Positions 43,415 through 55,758 of a DNA stretch of 64,000 nucleotides are shown piece by piece (positions within the stretch are counted from its first letter, which is position 1; every line of letters begins with the position of its first letter). The DNA comes from Bog-756 sp963830165 (GTDB lineage Bacteria; Actinomycetota; Acidimicrobiia; Acidimicrobiales; RAAP-2), in assembly GCA_963830165.1 (NCBI GenBank), contig CAWHKZ010000003.1:248001-312000 (forward strand), given 5' to 3'. A model generated the notes under the pieces. The model searched no databases. It had not been told where the DNA came from and worked only from the letters and a program-made list of their open reading frames with translations. The translations under genes and the position numbers were made by a program.

Positions 43415-44548
43415 ATGGCCGACATCCAGGGCACCTGGGACCCGAAGTTCGAGGGGGTGGCGAGCCACACTGTCGGCCAGCCTCGACGCCGGCGCCGACG
43501 TGGGCGCCTCGGTCGCCGTGCTGGTCCGACGGCGAGCCGGTGGTCGACATCTGGGGCGGCACGGTCGACGAGGCGGGCACGCGCACCGTGGGAGCGCGAC
43601 ACCATCACCAACGTCTGGTCGACGACCAAGACCATGACGTTCCTCTGCGCCCTGATGCTCGCCGACCGCGGCGAGCTCGACTTCTACGCGCCGGTGGCCC
43701 GCTACTGGCCCGAGTTCGCCGCCGGCGGCAAGGAGCACGTCGAGGTCCGCCATCTGATGGCCCACACCGCCGGCCTGCCCGGTTGGGCGGAGCCGATGCG
43801 GCCCGAGGACCTGGCCGACTGGGACCGGTGCACCTCCGTCCTGGCCGCCCAGGAGCCCTGGTGGGAGCCGGGCACCGCATCGGGCTACCACGCCGTCACC
43901 CAGGGCTACCTGATCGGCGAGGTGGTGCGCCGGATCACCGGCGCGACCATCGGGACGTGGTTCGCCTCCGAGGTGGCCGGCCCGCTCGGGGCCGACTTCC
44001 ACATCGGCCTGCCCGAGTCGGAGGACCACCGGGTCTCGATCGTGATCCCCCGCCTCCCATGGACCTGGAGGCGCTCAAGCCGTCCGAGCTGGTCGATCCG
44101 GACCATGACCAACCCTCCGCTCGACGCCACGTACCCGTGCCAGGCCTGGTGGCGGCGGGCAGAGATCCCGGCGGCCAACGGCCACGGCAACGCCCGCTCG
44201 GTGGCCCTGGTCCAGTCCGTGGTGGCCGGCAGGGGCGAGGCCCGGGGGGTCCGCCTCCTGTCCGAGGCCGGGTGCGACCGGATCTTCGACGAGCAGATCC
44301 ACGGCACCGACCTCATCCTCGGGGCCGAGTACCGCTTCGGCATGGGCTACGGCCTCAGCTCGGGCATGATGCCGATCGGCCCGCGGGCCTGCTTCTGGGG
44401 CGGCTACGGCGGATCGCTCATCGTGATGGACCAGGAGTCCGGGCTCACGGTCAGCTACGCCATGAACCGGATGGAGGCGGGCCTGCAGGGCGACCTACGG
44501 GGTGCCGACATCGTCCTGGCCGCGGTCACGGGCCTGGCCGGGGGCTGA
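43415..44548 (+). CDS. Beta-lactamase-fold serine hydrolase/esterase (several frameshifts as sequenced)
   Basis: A class C beta-lactamase-related hydrolase of about 377 residues. The catalytic SxxK is in NVWSTTKTMTF, a tyrosine motif in SGYHAVTQGYLIGEV, and the KTG-equivalent in FWGGYGGSLIVMD. The N-terminal MADIQGTWDPKFEGV, RATLSASLDAGADVGASVAVLV and DGEPVVDIWGGTVDEAGTRT are in three different frames; extra bases near 43459, 43526 and 43588 explain this, and the frame then returns. A second excursion lies at about 44047 (-1) to 44094 (+1). Family members hydrolyse esters or beta-lactam-like amides. A GAGGGAGAGG ribosome site precedes ATG. Confidence 0.8.
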   Translation: MADIQGTWDPKFEGVASHTVGQPRRRRRRGRLGRRAGPTASRWSTSGAARSTRRARAPWERDTITNVWSTTKTMTFLCALMLADRGELDFYAPVARYWPEFAAGGKEHVEVRHLMAHTAGLPGWAEPMRPEDLADWDRCTSVLAAQEPWWEPGTASGYHAVTQGYLIGEVVRRITGATIGTWFASEVAGPLGADFHIGLPESEDHRVSIVIPRLPWTWRRSSRPSWSIRTMTNPPLDATYPCQAWWRRAEIPAANGHGNARSVALVQSVVAGRGEARGVRLLSEAGCDRIFDEQIHGTDLILGAEYRFGMGYGLSSGMMPIGPRACFWGGYGGSLIVMDQESGLTVSYAMNRMEAGLQGDLRGADIVLAAVTGLAGG

Positions 44549-44595
44549 GGGCCGGGGCGGCGACGGTGGCCTCGGGAGGAGGGGACGGAGACGAC

Positions 44596-45704
44596 GTGAC
44601 GACGGTCCCCGGCCTGCCCGAGGATCCGCGACCCGCGGTCGTTCGAGCGCCGGTTCCAGGCGGAACAGCAGGCGCCGATCCGGTGGAAGGCGCTGGTCAA
44701 GCGCTCGATCGCGCTGGCCTATCACCGGGGTGGTCCTGTACTTCGTGGCCCCCAGCATCCTGGCCGAGGCCCACTCGTGGCCCAAGCTGGCCACGCTCAA
44801 CCTGCTGTGGTTCATCCCGGCCATCGTGTCCGAGGGGGTCCACTTCCTCTGCACCTTCACCCTCCAGCGGATCGCCCTGCGCACCAAGGCCTGGTTCTCG
44901 GTCATCACCGCCCAGCTCGCCGGCAACGCCATCTCGCTGGTGGTGCCCGGTGGGGCGGCGGCCGGCGCCGCGGTGCAGTTCCGCATGCTGGGCACCGCCG
45001 GCATGGACCCGACCGAATCGGTCAGCGGGCTGACCGCCTTCTCCTTCCTCGGCATCGGCGGCCTGCTGGCCCTGCCCGTGTTCGTGCTGCCCGTGGTGGC
45101 GTTCGGCGCCCCGGTGGCCTCCGGCCTGTCGGAGGCCGCCTGGATCGGTGCCGTCGGCTTCGTCCTCTTCGCCGGGTTCGGCGTCCTGGTCATGGTCACC
45201 GACGCACCGCTGGTGTGGGCCGGGCGGTTGGCCCAGGCCGTGCGCAACCGGGTGTTCAAGAAGCGCCCCCGACTGGAGGGACTGCCCGAGCGGCTGGTCG
45301 AGCAACGCAACGTGATCCGGACGGTGCTGGGCGAGCAGTGGTGGGAGGCCACCCTGCTGTCGGTGGGCCGCCTGCTCTTCGACTACCTCTGCCTGCTGTT
45401 CTGCGTGCGGGCCGTGGGCGCCCACCCCCGGCCGTCGCTGATCCTGCTGGCCTACGCCGTGGCCGGCGTCATCGGGCTGCTCCCCATCACCCCCGGGGGC
45501 ATCGGGGTCGTCGAGGCCAGCCTGGCCGGCTTCCTCACCCTCGCCGGCCTCGACGGGGCCCAGGCGGTGCTGGCCACCCTGGCCTACCGCCTGGCCTCGT
45601 ACTGGCTGCCGATGCTGGCCGGCCCGGTGGCCTACGGCGTCTTCCGGCACCGCTACCGCGACCACGGTAAGGCCGCGCCCCAGCTGGGGCCGGCCCCGAC
45701 GTAG
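44596..45704 (+). CDS. Lysylphosphatidylglycerol synthase TM-region (YbhN-like) membrane protein (two frameshifts as sequenced)
   Basis: A polytopic protein of about 368 residues with six to eight helices. The family motif region reads AQLAGNAISLVVPGGAAAGAAVQFRMLG, and the C-terminal signature is LLPITPGGIGVVEASLAGFLTLAGL. N-terminal TTVPGLPEDPRP, then SFERRFQAEQQAPIRWKALVKRSIALA, then ITGVVLYFVAPSILAEA lie in three frames; extra bases near 44633 and 44720 account for it. Members of this family transport or flip lipids or modify them; the substrate is unknown. GTG 44596 follows a purine-rich GGGAGGAGGGG tract and lies 47 bp after the hydrolase stop, so the two are likely cotranscribed. Confidence 0.75.
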
Positions 45705-45726
45705 CCCGGACGGACCGGCGGAGGGT

Positions 45727-47326
45727 CTAGCGGAGGTCGACCTCGCCGTCGGGCCGGAGGGTGCCGAGGCGCCCACAGCCCTCCTCGGTCACCAGCAGCG
45801 CCAGGTGGCCCGGATCGGACACGCGGGCCCACGCCCGGCGCCCCTCGGGGGTCCGGCACGCCACGACGGCCCCCTCTGGGGCCCCGTTGCGGCCGAACGA
45901 GACCGAGTACGTCTCCACCGTGACCTCACCGTGGGCGTCGGCGTCCGGTGCGCACTGGGGGAGCGCCCCGACCGCGGCCTGGGGGTCGGCCCAGGCGAAG
46001 CCGGCGGCCGTCTCGACCACCGTGCCCGCCGGTAGCCCGTCGTCGTCGTGGGACCGGTCGGCCGGCGGCTCGGTGCCGTAGAGGCCGATGCTGTGCTTGG
46101 ACACGTACCAGCCGAGCCCGGTGGTGAGCCCCGTGGTCCCCGGCGCCTCACGCAGGGCGTCGACCATGGCGGCCAGCGAGTGGGTGCCGTAGTTGTTGCC
46201 CGGACCGCCGGCGAAGGTGAGGCCCCCGGTCACGGTCAGGGGCCGGGCCGGATCGTCCTCGGGCAGGCCGAGCTCGCGGGCGGCGATCTCGACGGCCGAG
46301 GGGAAGCACGAGTAGAGGTCGACGTGGTCGACGGCGTCGACGGTGGTGCCGGCCAGGGCCAGGGCCGAGGCACCGGCCAGCCGGATGGCCGGCGAGGAGT
46401 GGAAGTCGGCCCGGTGGGAGAGGAACCAGTGGTCCTCGGCGTCCGCCCCGGCGAGCGGGAAGACCCAGCGGTCGCGCGGGGATGCCCGCGGCATCGGCGG
46501 CCGCCGCCGAGCACAGGATGGCGGCAGCCCCCTGGTCGACCTGGAGGTCGGCGGTGAGCAGCTTGGTGTAGGGGTAGGCGACCATCCGGTTGGACTCGGT
46601 GGCCGTGGTCAGCGCCTCGGCCGTCCACGGCTCCCGGATCCAGGCGTAGGGGTTGCCCACCGCCACGTCGGAGAATCGTGACCACATCGACCCGATGTAG
46701 GCCAGGTGCTCGGGCAGGGTGCGCCCGGCCTCGGCCCGCAGGGCGTTCTCGAAGAGCGGGAAGACGTGGATCGGGAGGTCGAGGCCGCGCTCCTCCTCCG
46801 ACTTGGTGGTGCCCCGCCGGTCGCTGCCGAACAGGGTCGGGGGCTCGGTGTCGGTCGGTTGGACGGTCCAGGGCAGCAGTGGCCGGTCGGGGTGCCGCCG
46901 GGCCGCCGCCTGCGTGTAGTAGCAGTCGGCCCCGGCGATCACGGCCACGTCCAGCTCCCCCCGGCCGATGGCCAGGGCGGTCGCGTTGACCAGTGACTGC
47001 GGGTTGTTGCCCCCGGTGGTGGTGACCAGGATTTCGGCCGGCTCGATGCCCAGCTCCTCGGCCAGGAGCGCACCGGGGTCGATGTAGTGCCAGCTCAGCG
47101 GGTTGGCGACGCGCAGCGACCCGGTCCGGCTCAGCAGGGATCGTCCGGCCGGGGCGGCCCCGCCCCGCGCCGCGCCGTCGCAGTCCTCGACCGCCGCAGC
47201 CACGGCGTCAAGCATCAGGCCCAGGGGCTCGGGACGGTCGGCCAGCGACCCCTCGCCCTCGGTGTGGGGCCGGTTGGTCACCTGGCCGACCCCCACGACC
47301 ACCGGGGTGGAAGGGTGGACGGACAT
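45727..47326 (-). CDS. Thiolase-superfamily acetyl-CoA acetyltransferase-like protein (one frameshift as sequenced)
   Basis: A protein of about 532 residues in two frames. The N-terminal PVVVGVGQVTNRPHTEGE, TTTGGNNPQSLVNATALAIGRGELDVAVIAGADCYYTQ and DVAVGNPYAWIREPWTAEALTTATESNRMVAYPYTKLLTADLQVDQGAA belong to a thiolase-like acyltransferase. The C-terminal part has DLYSCFPSAVEIAARELGL and TGGLTFAGGPGNNYGTHSLAAMVDAL. The break is an extra G at about 46478-46481 on the plus strand, inside AAGIPRDRW. The usual first catalytic Cys position reads GGNNPQ, as in lipid-transfer/SCPx-like thiolases, so it may not be a true thiolase. Probably linked to lipid or steroid metabolism (inference). Confidence 0.75.
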
Positions 47327-47429
47327 CGCCGTACGAGCCTACCGGCGGCCCTGCAGGGCACCGTCCGAGGGCCCCGTCCCCCGGTCCCGGGCCCCGGAAG
47401 CCCTCCGCCGCACTCGGTACACTCGGAGG

Positions 47430-47881
47430 ATGCGAATCGCGGTGGGATCCGACCACGCGGGCTACGGCCTCAAGACCGAGATCGCCGCCCACCTGGCGGC
47501 GGCCGGCCACGACGTCACCGACCTCGGCACCGACACGGCGGACGTGTCGGTGGACTACCCCGTCTACGGGCGGGCCGTGGGCGAGGCGGTGGCCGAGGGG
47601 CGGGCCCAGTGGGGTGTCTGCATCTGCGGGACGGGCATCGGCATCGGCATCGCCGCCAACAAGGTGAGCGGCGTCCGGGCGGCGGTGGTGCACGACGTGA
47701 CCTCCGCCCGCCTCGCCCGCCAGCACAACGACGCCAACGTCATGTGCATCGGGGAGCGGACGACGGGGCCCTCCACCGCGCTCGACACAGTCGACGCCTT
47801 CTTCACCTTCGAATTCGACGGCGGTCGCCACCAGCGGCGCATCGACCAGATCACCGACCAGGAAAGGCAGCGCCTCACCTC

Positions 47882-47885
<4 letters not shown>
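47430..47885 (+). CDS. rpiB: Ribose-5-phosphate isomerase B
   Basis: The 151-residue RpiB/LacAB protein has MRIAVGSDHAGYGLKTEIAAHL with the DHAG motif, the GVCICGTGIGIGIAANKVSGVRAA catalytic Cys loop, and HNDANVMCIGERT. It interconverts ribose-5-phosphate and ribulose-5-phosphate. TACACT ends 6 nt before ATG and the intervening CGGAGG could also be a ribosome site. The stop overlaps glyA (ATGA), as often seen in actinomycetes. Confidence 0.94.
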
Positions 47886-49186
<1,301 letters not shown>

Positions 49187-49222
49187 CCCCGGTCGCGGCG
49201 GCCGGGGTTCCGGGGTGACCGG

Positions 49223-50470
49223 GTGAGTTCGGTCGTCCCGCTCAACTGGTACGCCGTCCTCCTGGTCGTGGCCGCCGTCTCCACCTGGGCCCTCACCTTC
49301 CCGGCCCGCCGGATCGCCGTCCAGATCGGCTACGTGGCCCAGCCGGACGACCGCAAGGTCCACCAGCGGGTGACCCCCCAGTCGGGGGGCGTGGCCATGT
49401 TCCTCGGCATGCTGGTGACCTGGGCCGTCGCCGCGTCGGTGCCCGCCCTCGACCAGATGTTCCGCGGGTCGTCGGAGCCGCTCGGTCTGCTGCTCGCGGC
49501 GGCGGCCATCTTCGTGGTCGGCATCATCGACGACTTCCGGGACATGTCGGCGCCGGCCAAGGTGGCCGGGCAGGTCCTGGCGGCCAGCATCCTGTACTTC
49601 CTGGGCGTCACCTGGTTCCAGTTCAAGGTGCCGCTCGCCGGCTTCCTCCTGCTCTCGCCCGAGTGGACGCCCCTGCTGACCGCGCTGTGGGTCATCGCCA
49701 TCACCAACGCCGTCAACCTGATCGACGGGCTCGACGGCCTGGCCGCCGGGGTGGTCGCCATCGCCTCGGGGGCCCTGGCCGTCTACGGGCTCCACCTGCA
49801 GCACCTGGGCAATCTGCCGAGTGACAACATCGGCCCGCTGATCGCCGTGGTGACCTGCGGCATCTGCCTCGGCTTCCTGCCCCACAACTTCCACCCGGCC
49901 AAGATCTTCATGGGCGACGGCGGGGCGCTGCTGCTCGGGCTGCTGATGGCGGCCTCGACCATGCTGATCGGGGGCCGGTCGGCGGGCGCGGTCGGCAGCG
50001 TGGCGGCCCGCAGCGGGCAGACCTACTTCTTCTTCGCCCCCCTGTTCATCCCGTTCTTCATCCTCGGGGTGCCCATCGTGGACATGGCCTTCGCCTTCGT
50101 GCGGCGCACGGCCAACCGCACCGGCTTCTCCACCCCGGACAAGAACCACCTCCACCACCGGCTGCTCCGCCTGGGCCACGGCCATCGCCGCAGCGTCCTC
50201 ATCCTGTGGGCCTGGACCGTGCTGCTGTCCGGCCTGGTCCTCTTCCCCCTGTACGTGTCCAGCGTGAACGCCTTCATCCCCTTCGGCGTCCTGGCCCTCG
50301 GGGTGATCCTGTTCACGCTCTTCCACCCGTCGCTGCGGCGCAACGCCGAGCCGGACGGGACCGGGGGCCCGGCCGAGGCCCCGTCGGGACCCACTCCCGA
50401 GCTCCCCGTTCCCTCGATCGGCGACACGCCGGTGGAGGTGGCGGCCGGCGCGCTCGACGCGCCCTCCTGA
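49223..50470 (+). CDS. WecA/TagO-type polyprenyl-phosphate sugar-1-phosphate transferase
   Basis: The 415-residue glycosyltransferase-4 family protein has about eleven helices. Mg-binding and catalytic motifs are DDRKVHQRVTPQSGGVAMF, FVVGIIDDFRDM, NAVNLIDGLDGLAAG, KIFMGDGGALLLG and the HxHH motif in KNHLHHRLLRLGH. It transfers GlcNAc-1-phosphate or a similar sugar to a polyprenyl phosphate, starting cell-wall polymer (arabinogalactan or teichoic-type) synthesis. The C-terminal 60 residues are soluble and Pro/Glu-rich. Its place just before atp genes is conserved in actinomycetes. GTG 49223 has no strong ribosome site. Confidence 0.88.
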   Translation: MSSVVPLNWYAVLLVVAAVSTWALTFPARRIAVQIGYVAQPDDRKVHQRVTPQSGGVAMFLGMLVTWAVAASVPALDQMFRGSSEPLGLLLAAAAIFVVGIIDDFRDMSAPAKVAGQVLAASILYFLGVTWFQFKVPLAGFLLLSPEWTPLLTALWVIAITNAVNLIDGLDGLAAGVVAIASGALAVYGLHLQHLGNLPSDNIGPLIAVVTCGICLGFLPHNFHPAKIFMGDGGALLLGLLMAASTMLIGGRSAGAVGSVAARSGQTYFFFAPLFIPFFILGVPIVDMAFAFVRRTANRTGFSTPDKNHLHHRLLRLGHGHRRSVLILWAWTVLLSGLVLFPLYVSSVNAFIPFGVLALGVILFTLFHPSLRRNAEPDGTGGPAEAPSGPTPELPVPSIGDTPVEVAAGALDAPS

Positions 50471-50531
50471 CCTGGGCCGCCGCACCCGGACACAATGGTT
50501 TCCGCGCCGTGAACAGCATGTTTCGGGCGTT

Positions 50532-50561
50532 TTGCCGGGTGGAGCGGAAAAGTGCGATGAT
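50532..50561 (+). promoter_or_regulatory. Candidate promoter of the ATP synthase operon
   Basis: TTGCCG (50532-50537), 18 bp, GATGAT (50556-50561), in the 273-bp gap between the WecA-like gene and atpZ-like gene. The leader to ATG 50744 would be about 175 nt. No other element is recognised in this gap. Confidence 0.45.
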
Positions 50562-50743
50562 GCGCCACGTGAATTGCAGGCTTTCCACCCCTTCAGAGGG
50601 GCCCGCACCGACGGGTCGCGGCGTCTGCCTGCCCTCCTTCGCCGACGACGCCCGGACGACCTCCAGCTCGTCCCCTGCGTGACCCCGGAATCCACTCGTG
50701 ACGCCTCCCCTCCCCACATCGACTGACGCGGTCCGGCCCCGAG

Positions 50744-51010
50744 ATGGACGATCCCACCCCGACGCCGGGAGCGGACGGTCAGGAGCCGGAGCACCGCTGG
50801 GCGCCGGCGGACCGTCGCCTGTCGCCGGGGGCCATGGCCTTCCTGGGGCTCGGGATCTCGATCGGGCTGTGCCTGGCGTTGTCCGTGGGAGCCGGACTGG
50901 CCCTCGACGCCGTCACCCACGACTCACCGGCGTTCCTGCTGGCCGGGCTGGCCGTCGGGGTCGCGCTGGCCGTGGGGATGGCCATCGCCACCGTGCGGAA
51001 GTACCTGTGA
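50744..51010 (+). CDS. AtpZ/AtpI-like small membrane protein of the ATP synthase operon
   Basis: The 88-residue protein has a polar N-terminus and two transmembrane helices (about residues 30-52 and 60-83): AFLGLGISIGLCLALSVGAGLALDAVTHDSPAFLLAGLAVGVALAVGMA. This matches the AtpZ-type F0F1-associated family found first in many atp operons, proposed to help Mg/Ca transport or c-ring assembly. The ATG follows a poor ribosome site. Confidence 0.7.
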   Translation: MDDPTPTPGADGQEPEHRWAPADRRLSPGAMAFLGLGISIGLCLALSVGAGLALDAVTHDSPAFLLAGLAVGVALAVGMAIATVRKYL

Positions 51011-51038
51011 CCTCCGCCATGGGACCGGGGGACTGACC

Positions 51039-51536
51039 GTGTTCGCCCACTTCTCGCTGCCCAACGTGGGCGACGTGGCCCGTCGCACCACGGCCGCCGC
51101 GCTCGTCCTCGGGGCGGCCGCGCTGGTCGCCGGCCTCTCCTTCAGCTACCTGCTGGTGGGCGTGGGCGCCTGCATCGGCCTGGCCATGGGTCTGGTCAAC
51201 TTCCGCCTCGTCGGCGTGTCCGTCGACAAGGTCACGGCCATGGACGTCGACAACCCGAAGCGCCCGTTGGCCGTCAACACGCTCGGGCGCATGGGCATCA
51301 TCACGGTGGTCGCCCTGGGCCTGTGCTTCGTGTCCAAGCCGCTCGGCTTCGGCGTGCTCGGCGGCCTGGCCGCCTTCCAGATCCTCCTGATCGCCAACGT
51401 GGCCCGCTCGATGGCCAAGGCGGGCCCGATGACCTCGGTCGACGACGTCATCAACGCCAACGTGGTCGACGACAACGAGCCTGTGGTGTCGCCCGCCGCC
51501 ATCGAGTCCGCCGACGACACCCACGGAGGTGCCTGA
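51039..51536 (+). CDS. ATP synthase subunit I-like membrane protein
   Basis: The 165-residue protein has four predicted helices (about 20-40, 42-60, 80-100, 105-122) and a polar C-terminal tail. Its position between the AtpZ-like gene and atpB, its size and the FRLVGVSVDKVTAM loop fit ATP_synt_I family proteins that assist c-ring assembly. Sequence conservation is weak in this family, so the assignment rests mostly on context. It starts at GTG 51039. Confidence 0.65.
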   Translation: MFAHFSLPNVGDVARRTTAAALVLGAAALVAGLSFSYLLVGVGACIGLAMGLVNFRLVGVSVDKVTAMDVDNPKRPLAVNTLGRMGIITVVALGLCFVSKPLGFGVLGGLAAFQILLIANVARSMAKAGPMTSVDDVINANVVDDNEPVVSPAAIESADDTHGGA

Positions 51537-51541
51537 CCACA

Positions 51542-52327
51542 ATGGGTTCCAGCCTGTTGACCCCTCTGGTGGGAATCGACATCACGGTGGGCAACCACCT
51601 CCAGACCCACATCTTCGGGTTGACCATCGATCTGGACATCGTCTGGGCGACCTGCATCGCCGGACTGGTCGTCATCACGCTCGGCCTGATCCTGCGCTCG
51701 AAGGCCACGAGCGGGGTGCCGGGCAAGTTCCAGCTGGCCTGGGAGCTGATCGTGGGTGCCGTCCAGACCCAGGTCGACGACTCCATCGGGCCCCGGGGCG
51801 CCCAGGTCGTGCCGTTGGCGGTCACCCTGTTCGTCTTCATCTTCACCTGCAACCTCTTCGAGGCGCTGGGGATCGGGTCGCCGATCGACTTCCTGCCCGC
51901 CCCGACCAGCGACATCAACCTGCCGCTGGCCATGGCCCTCTACGTGATCGTGATGGTCCATCGGGCCGCCATCAAGAACCGGGGGTTCGGGGGCTACGTC
52001 AAGCACTACTTCGCCCAGCCCTTCCCGGCCAAGCTCTTCTTCGTCAACGCCTTCATGAACATCATCGAGGAGCTGGTGAAGCCGGTCACCCTCACGCTGC
52101 GTCTGTTCGGCAACCTGTTCGCCGGCGGCCTGATGCTGGCCCTGCTGGCCGCGCTGGTGGACTGGAAGTTCGGCACCTACGGCGTCATCGGCGGGGTGCT
52201 GTCGACCATCTTCACCGTGGTCTGGAAGCTCTTCGACATGGCCATCGGTGCCATCCAGGCGTTCATCTTCGCCCTCCTCACCATCCTCTACTTCGACACC
52301 GCGATGGCCCCCGACGAGGCCCACTGA
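51542..52327 (+). CDS. atpB: ATP synthase F0 subunit a
   Basis: The 261-residue protein has five to six helices. The essential Arg is in KPVTLTLRLFGNLFAGGLMLALL, and the C-terminal AIGAIQAFIFALLTILYF helix is characteristic. It forms the proton half-channels against the c-ring. The N-terminal segment HIFGLTIDLDIVWATCIAG is as in actinomycete AtpB. The ATG is only 5 nt after the previous stop, consistent with coupled translation. Confidence 0.95.
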   Translation: MGSSLLTPLVGIDITVGNHLQTHIFGLTIDLDIVWATCIAGLVVITLGLILRSKATSGVPGKFQLAWELIVGAVQTQVDDSIGPRGAQVVPLAVTLFVFIFTCNLFEALGIGSPIDFLPAPTSDINLPLAMALYVIVMVHRAAIKNRGFGGYVKHYFAQPFPAKLFFVNAFMNIIEELVKPVTLTLRLFGNLFAGGLMLALLAALVDWKFGTYGVIGGVLSTIFTVVWKLFDMAIGAIQAFIFALLTILYFDTAMAPDEAH

Positions 52328-52389
52328 GTCCCGCCGGGCCCATCGCACCCGACCGTTCCACCCACCACCTCAACAAAGGAGCAGTTCCC

Positions 52390-52656
52390 ATGGCAGCAAC
52401 TCCGGTCGATTACACCAGCGCAATCAAGACGGCCGGCGGCCTCATCGGCGCCGGCCTGGCCCTCGGCGGCGGCGCCGTCGGTGCCTCCATCGGTGACGGC
52501 CTGGCCGGTAGCCAGACGATCGCCGGCGTGGCCCGCCAGCCCGAGGCCCAGGGTCGCCTGACGACCATCATGTTCCTGACCGTCGGCCTCTGCGAGGCGG
52601 CCTACTTCATCAACCTGGTGTTCGCCGCGCTGTTCGTCTTCTCGCTGGGCAAGTGA
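52390..52656 (+). CDS. atpE: ATP synthase F0 subunit c
   Basis: The 88-residue hairpin of two helices has the Gly-rich first helix GLIGAGLALGGGAVGASIGDGLAG, the polar loop ARQPEAQ (residues 48-54), and the proton-carrying Glu69 in TVGLCEAAYFINLVFA. Helix residues around the ion site show no Na-binding signature, so H+ coupling is expected. AAAGGAG at 52376-52382 gives a good ribosome site, as needed for this high-copy subunit. Confidence 0.96.
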   Translation: MAATPVDYTSAIKTAGGLIGAGLALGGGAVGASIGDGLAGSQTIAGVARQPEAQGRLTTIMFLTVGLCEAAYFINLVFAALFVFSLGK

Positions 52657-52743
52657 GCCCCGCCCGACCGGGCCACCCCACCGCCGGCCTCCGCACCGGC
52701 ACCGGCGGGACGCCCACGGGCACCATCGACCGACTGACCAAGG

Positions 52744-53292
52744 ATGACGACCATGCCTATCGCCACCAGTAACTTCCTCGTCCCCAACGGGACGTTCATC
52801 GTGGTCCTGATCGCGTTCATCATCGTGCTGACCGTGATCACGAAGTACGTGCTGCCGCCGCTCAACGCCGCGCTCACCGAGCGCCAGGAGCAGATCCGCG
52901 GCGAGCTCGAGGCGGCGGACAAGGCCAAGGCCGACGCCGAGGAGGCCGACGCCGAGCGCCGAGCCGTGCTCGAGCAGGCCCGCGGGCAGGCACGCGACAT
53001 CGTCTCCCAGGCCCAGACGACGGCCGACCAGATCATCACCGGAGCCACCGCCGAGGGCCAGGCCATCCACGACCGGATCGTGGCCGCGGCCGACGCGGAG
53101 GTCACCGTGGCCCGGCAGGCCGCCGTCGAGCAGGTGACCGCCCGGGTGGGCGAGATCGTCATGGCCGCCGCCGAGCGGGTCATCGGTCGGGAGATCAACG
53201 CCGCCGACCACCAGGACCTCATCGACGAGGCCATCGCCGCCGTGCGGGCCGAGAACACGGGAGCCACGGCCGCCGCCGGAGGCGCCCGGTGA
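52744..53292 (+). CDS. atpF: ATP synthase F0 subunit b
   Basis: The 182-residue protein has one N-terminal membrane helix (NGTFIVVLIAFIIVLTVITKYVLPPL) and a long Ala/Glu-rich coiled coil that forms the peripheral stalk, ending in a region that binds delta. It is separate from delta here, unlike the mycobacterial b-delta fusion. The stop overlaps atpH (GTGA). It starts at ATG 52744 (MTTMPIATSN); ATG 52753 is an alternative. Confidence 0.93.
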   Translation: MTTMPIATSNFLVPNGTFIVVLIAFIIVLTVITKYVLPPLNAALTERQEQIRGELEAADKAKADAEEADAERRAVLEQARGQARDIVSQAQTTADQIITGATAEGQAIHDRIVAAADAEVTVARQAAVEQVTARVGEIVMAAAERVIGREINAADHQDLIDEAIAAVRAENTGATAAAGGAR

Positions 53293-54231
53293 ACCCTGCC
53301 CTCCAGGGCTACCTGGCCGCCATGGAGGAGTCGCTGTCCGCGGACGGCGCCCTGGACGACGCCGGCGCGGAGCTGCACGTCTTCGCCGATGTCGTCGAGG
53401 GCAACAACGAGCTGCTCCTGGCCGTCAACGACGGGTCCGTCCCCGTGTCGGCTCGTCGCGCCCTGCTCGACGCCCTGCTGGCCGGCAAGGTGCGACCCGA
53501 GGTCGGGCGGCTCGTCCACCAGGCCGTGGCCGTGGTCCCGGCCGGCGAGCTGGTGACCTCGTTCCGATGGATGGGCAGCCGGCTGATCCACGTCGCCGTC
53601 CGGACGGACACCGCCGACGAGCCGGCCACCGAGGACGTCCTCGGGCGGCTCGGCTCCCGCAACCGGGTGTCGGGCTACGCCGCCGCCGTCTTCGAGGGGT
53701 GCACGGTCGCCGAGCTCGAGGAGATCGAGGACCAGCTCTTCCGCTTCGCCCGGACGGTCGAGACCAACCGGCCGCTGCGCCACGCCCTCGGCGACCGCGA
53801 CCTGCCGGTCGCCGTGCGCCAGGAGGTCATCGTCCGCCTCCTCGAGGGCAAGGCCCTGCCGGCCACCGTGCGGCTCGCCTCCTACGCCACCCGGGGTGGG
53901 CGGGCCCGCGACATCGTGGCCACGCTCGACACGCTCGTCGAGGACGCCGCCAAGGCCCGGGGCTGGCGGGTCGCCCGCGTGGCCGCCGCCGACGCCGTGG
54001 ACGACGCCCAGCAGCGCGACCTCTCGGACGCGCTGGCCCAGCTGACCGGCAATCCGGTCGACCTGCAGGTGACCGTGGAGCCCGAGCTGCTCGGCGGCGT
54101 GGTCGTCCAGGTGGGCGACCTGCTGGTGGACTCCAGCACCCGCCACCGCCTCGAGGAGCTGAGGGAGCACGTCCTCGCCTCCGAGGAGGCCTACCGGATT
54201 CCAGGAACCCCAACACGAAGGGAAGCAACCG

Positions 54232-54239
<8 letters not shown>
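53289..54239 (+). CDS. atpH: ATP synthase F1 subunit delta (extended, with duplicated N-domain)
   Basis: At 316 residues this is far longer than the usual 175-180. The C-terminal part (about residues 125-305) is a complete delta: NRVSGYAAAVFEGCTVAELEEIEDQLFRFARTVETNRPLRHALGDRDLPVAVRQEVIVRLLEG...LTGNPVDLQVTVEPELLGGVVVQVGDLLVDSSTRHRLEELREHVL. Residues 1-95 look like a second copy of the N-domain (VEGNNELLLAVNDGSVPVSARRALLDALLAGKVRPEVGRLVHQAV). Extended delta is known in actinomycetes such as Streptomyces. It links F1 to the stalk. It overlaps atpA by 8 nt. Confidence 0.92.
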
Positions 54240-55755
<1,516 letters not shown>

Positions 55756-55758
55756 CCG

